64,000 bases of DNA from Moanibacter sp964542645 (GTDB lineage: Bacteria; Verrucomicrobiota; Verrucomicrobiia; Opitutales; UBA2987). Positions 63,985 to 64,000 of this stretch are shown piece by piece. The stretch lies in assembly GCA_964542645.1 (NCBI GenBank), contig CAZIUG010000007.1, positions 310,001 to 374,000 on the forward strand. Reading direction: 5' to 3'. A program made the translations under genes and the position numbers. The first letter of the stretch is position 1. The number at the start of each line of letters is the position of its first letter. A model generated the notes under the pieces. That model was not told the origin of the DNA. It was given only the letters and a program-made list of their open reading frames with translations, and did not search any database.

Positions 63985-64000
63985 ATGAAATTGCCTAAGT
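63985..64000 (+). CDS. Possible start of a next gene (cut by window edge)
   Basis: ATG AAA TTG CCT AAG follows the nfo stop by two bases, in keeping with the tight spacing of this operon. Only five codons are visible, so identity is impossible. Confidence 0.2.

Overview
The window reads as a Gram-negative chromosome segment of moderate GC, most likely from the Verrucomicrobiota (Opitutia-like, probably marine). The outer-membrane assembly protein LptD, a large TonB-dependent receptor with an acidic, EEFE-rich N-terminus, an AsmA-like protein and an 84-residue protein of a type I associate with that phylum support this. The lineage is inferred from protein character only, because no rRNA gene is present. 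Gene density is high and no insertion sequence, prophage, CRISPR array or integrase was seen. The only sign of rearrangement is an amputated amidohydrolase start beside the initiator tRNA gene.

Layout. 1-1.1 kb: a DapA/NanA-family aldolase cut by the window edge, an amidohydrolase remnant and tRNA-fMet. 1.6-7.1 kb: a secreted SH3-like protein, an RsuA/RluB pseudouridine synthase, a fatty-acid trio (fabG-acpP-fabF) and lpdA. 7.2-12.3 kb: an unusual short Rho with an unknown 586-residue partner gene, menA and small membrane proteins. 12.4-17.8 kb: glycolate oxidase glcDEF and an enolase-superfamily dehydratase. 18.2-21.6 kb: scpA overlapping lptD. 22-28 kb: glgB, then the canonical tig-clpP-clpX set. 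28-38.5 kb: M42 peptidase, hisA, an adenosine-deaminase-family enzyme, a Rieske protein, an aldehyde dehydrogenase, an SGNH membrane protein, a DUF1152 protein, a Gfo/Idh/MocA oxidoreductase and a LAS-type carboxypeptidase. 38.6-44.9 kb: a purine uptake and salvage cluster (ade, TonB receptor, NCS2-type permease). 45-51 kb: argH, pyrG with a translationally coupled small gene, a SpoU methyltransferase, a PfkB kinase and proA (to 52.5 kb). 52.6-55.3 kb: three cofactor genes in a row (nadC-like, birA, coaX), each departing from its family consensus. 55.3-64 kb: a tightly overlapping run encoding a Gld-type ABC exporter, GldG-like and DUF4340 proteins, an AsmA-like protein and endonuclease IV.

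The most interesting material is the purine cluster, where hairpins with T tracts punctuate both gene junctions (one T tract lies three bases before the permease ATG); the consecutive nadC-like/birA/coaX genes with altered catalytic or structural elements; the short Rho with a degenerate RNA-binding motif; and a 107-base fold-back element at 38523-38629 that I could not assign to a known RNA or repeat class.
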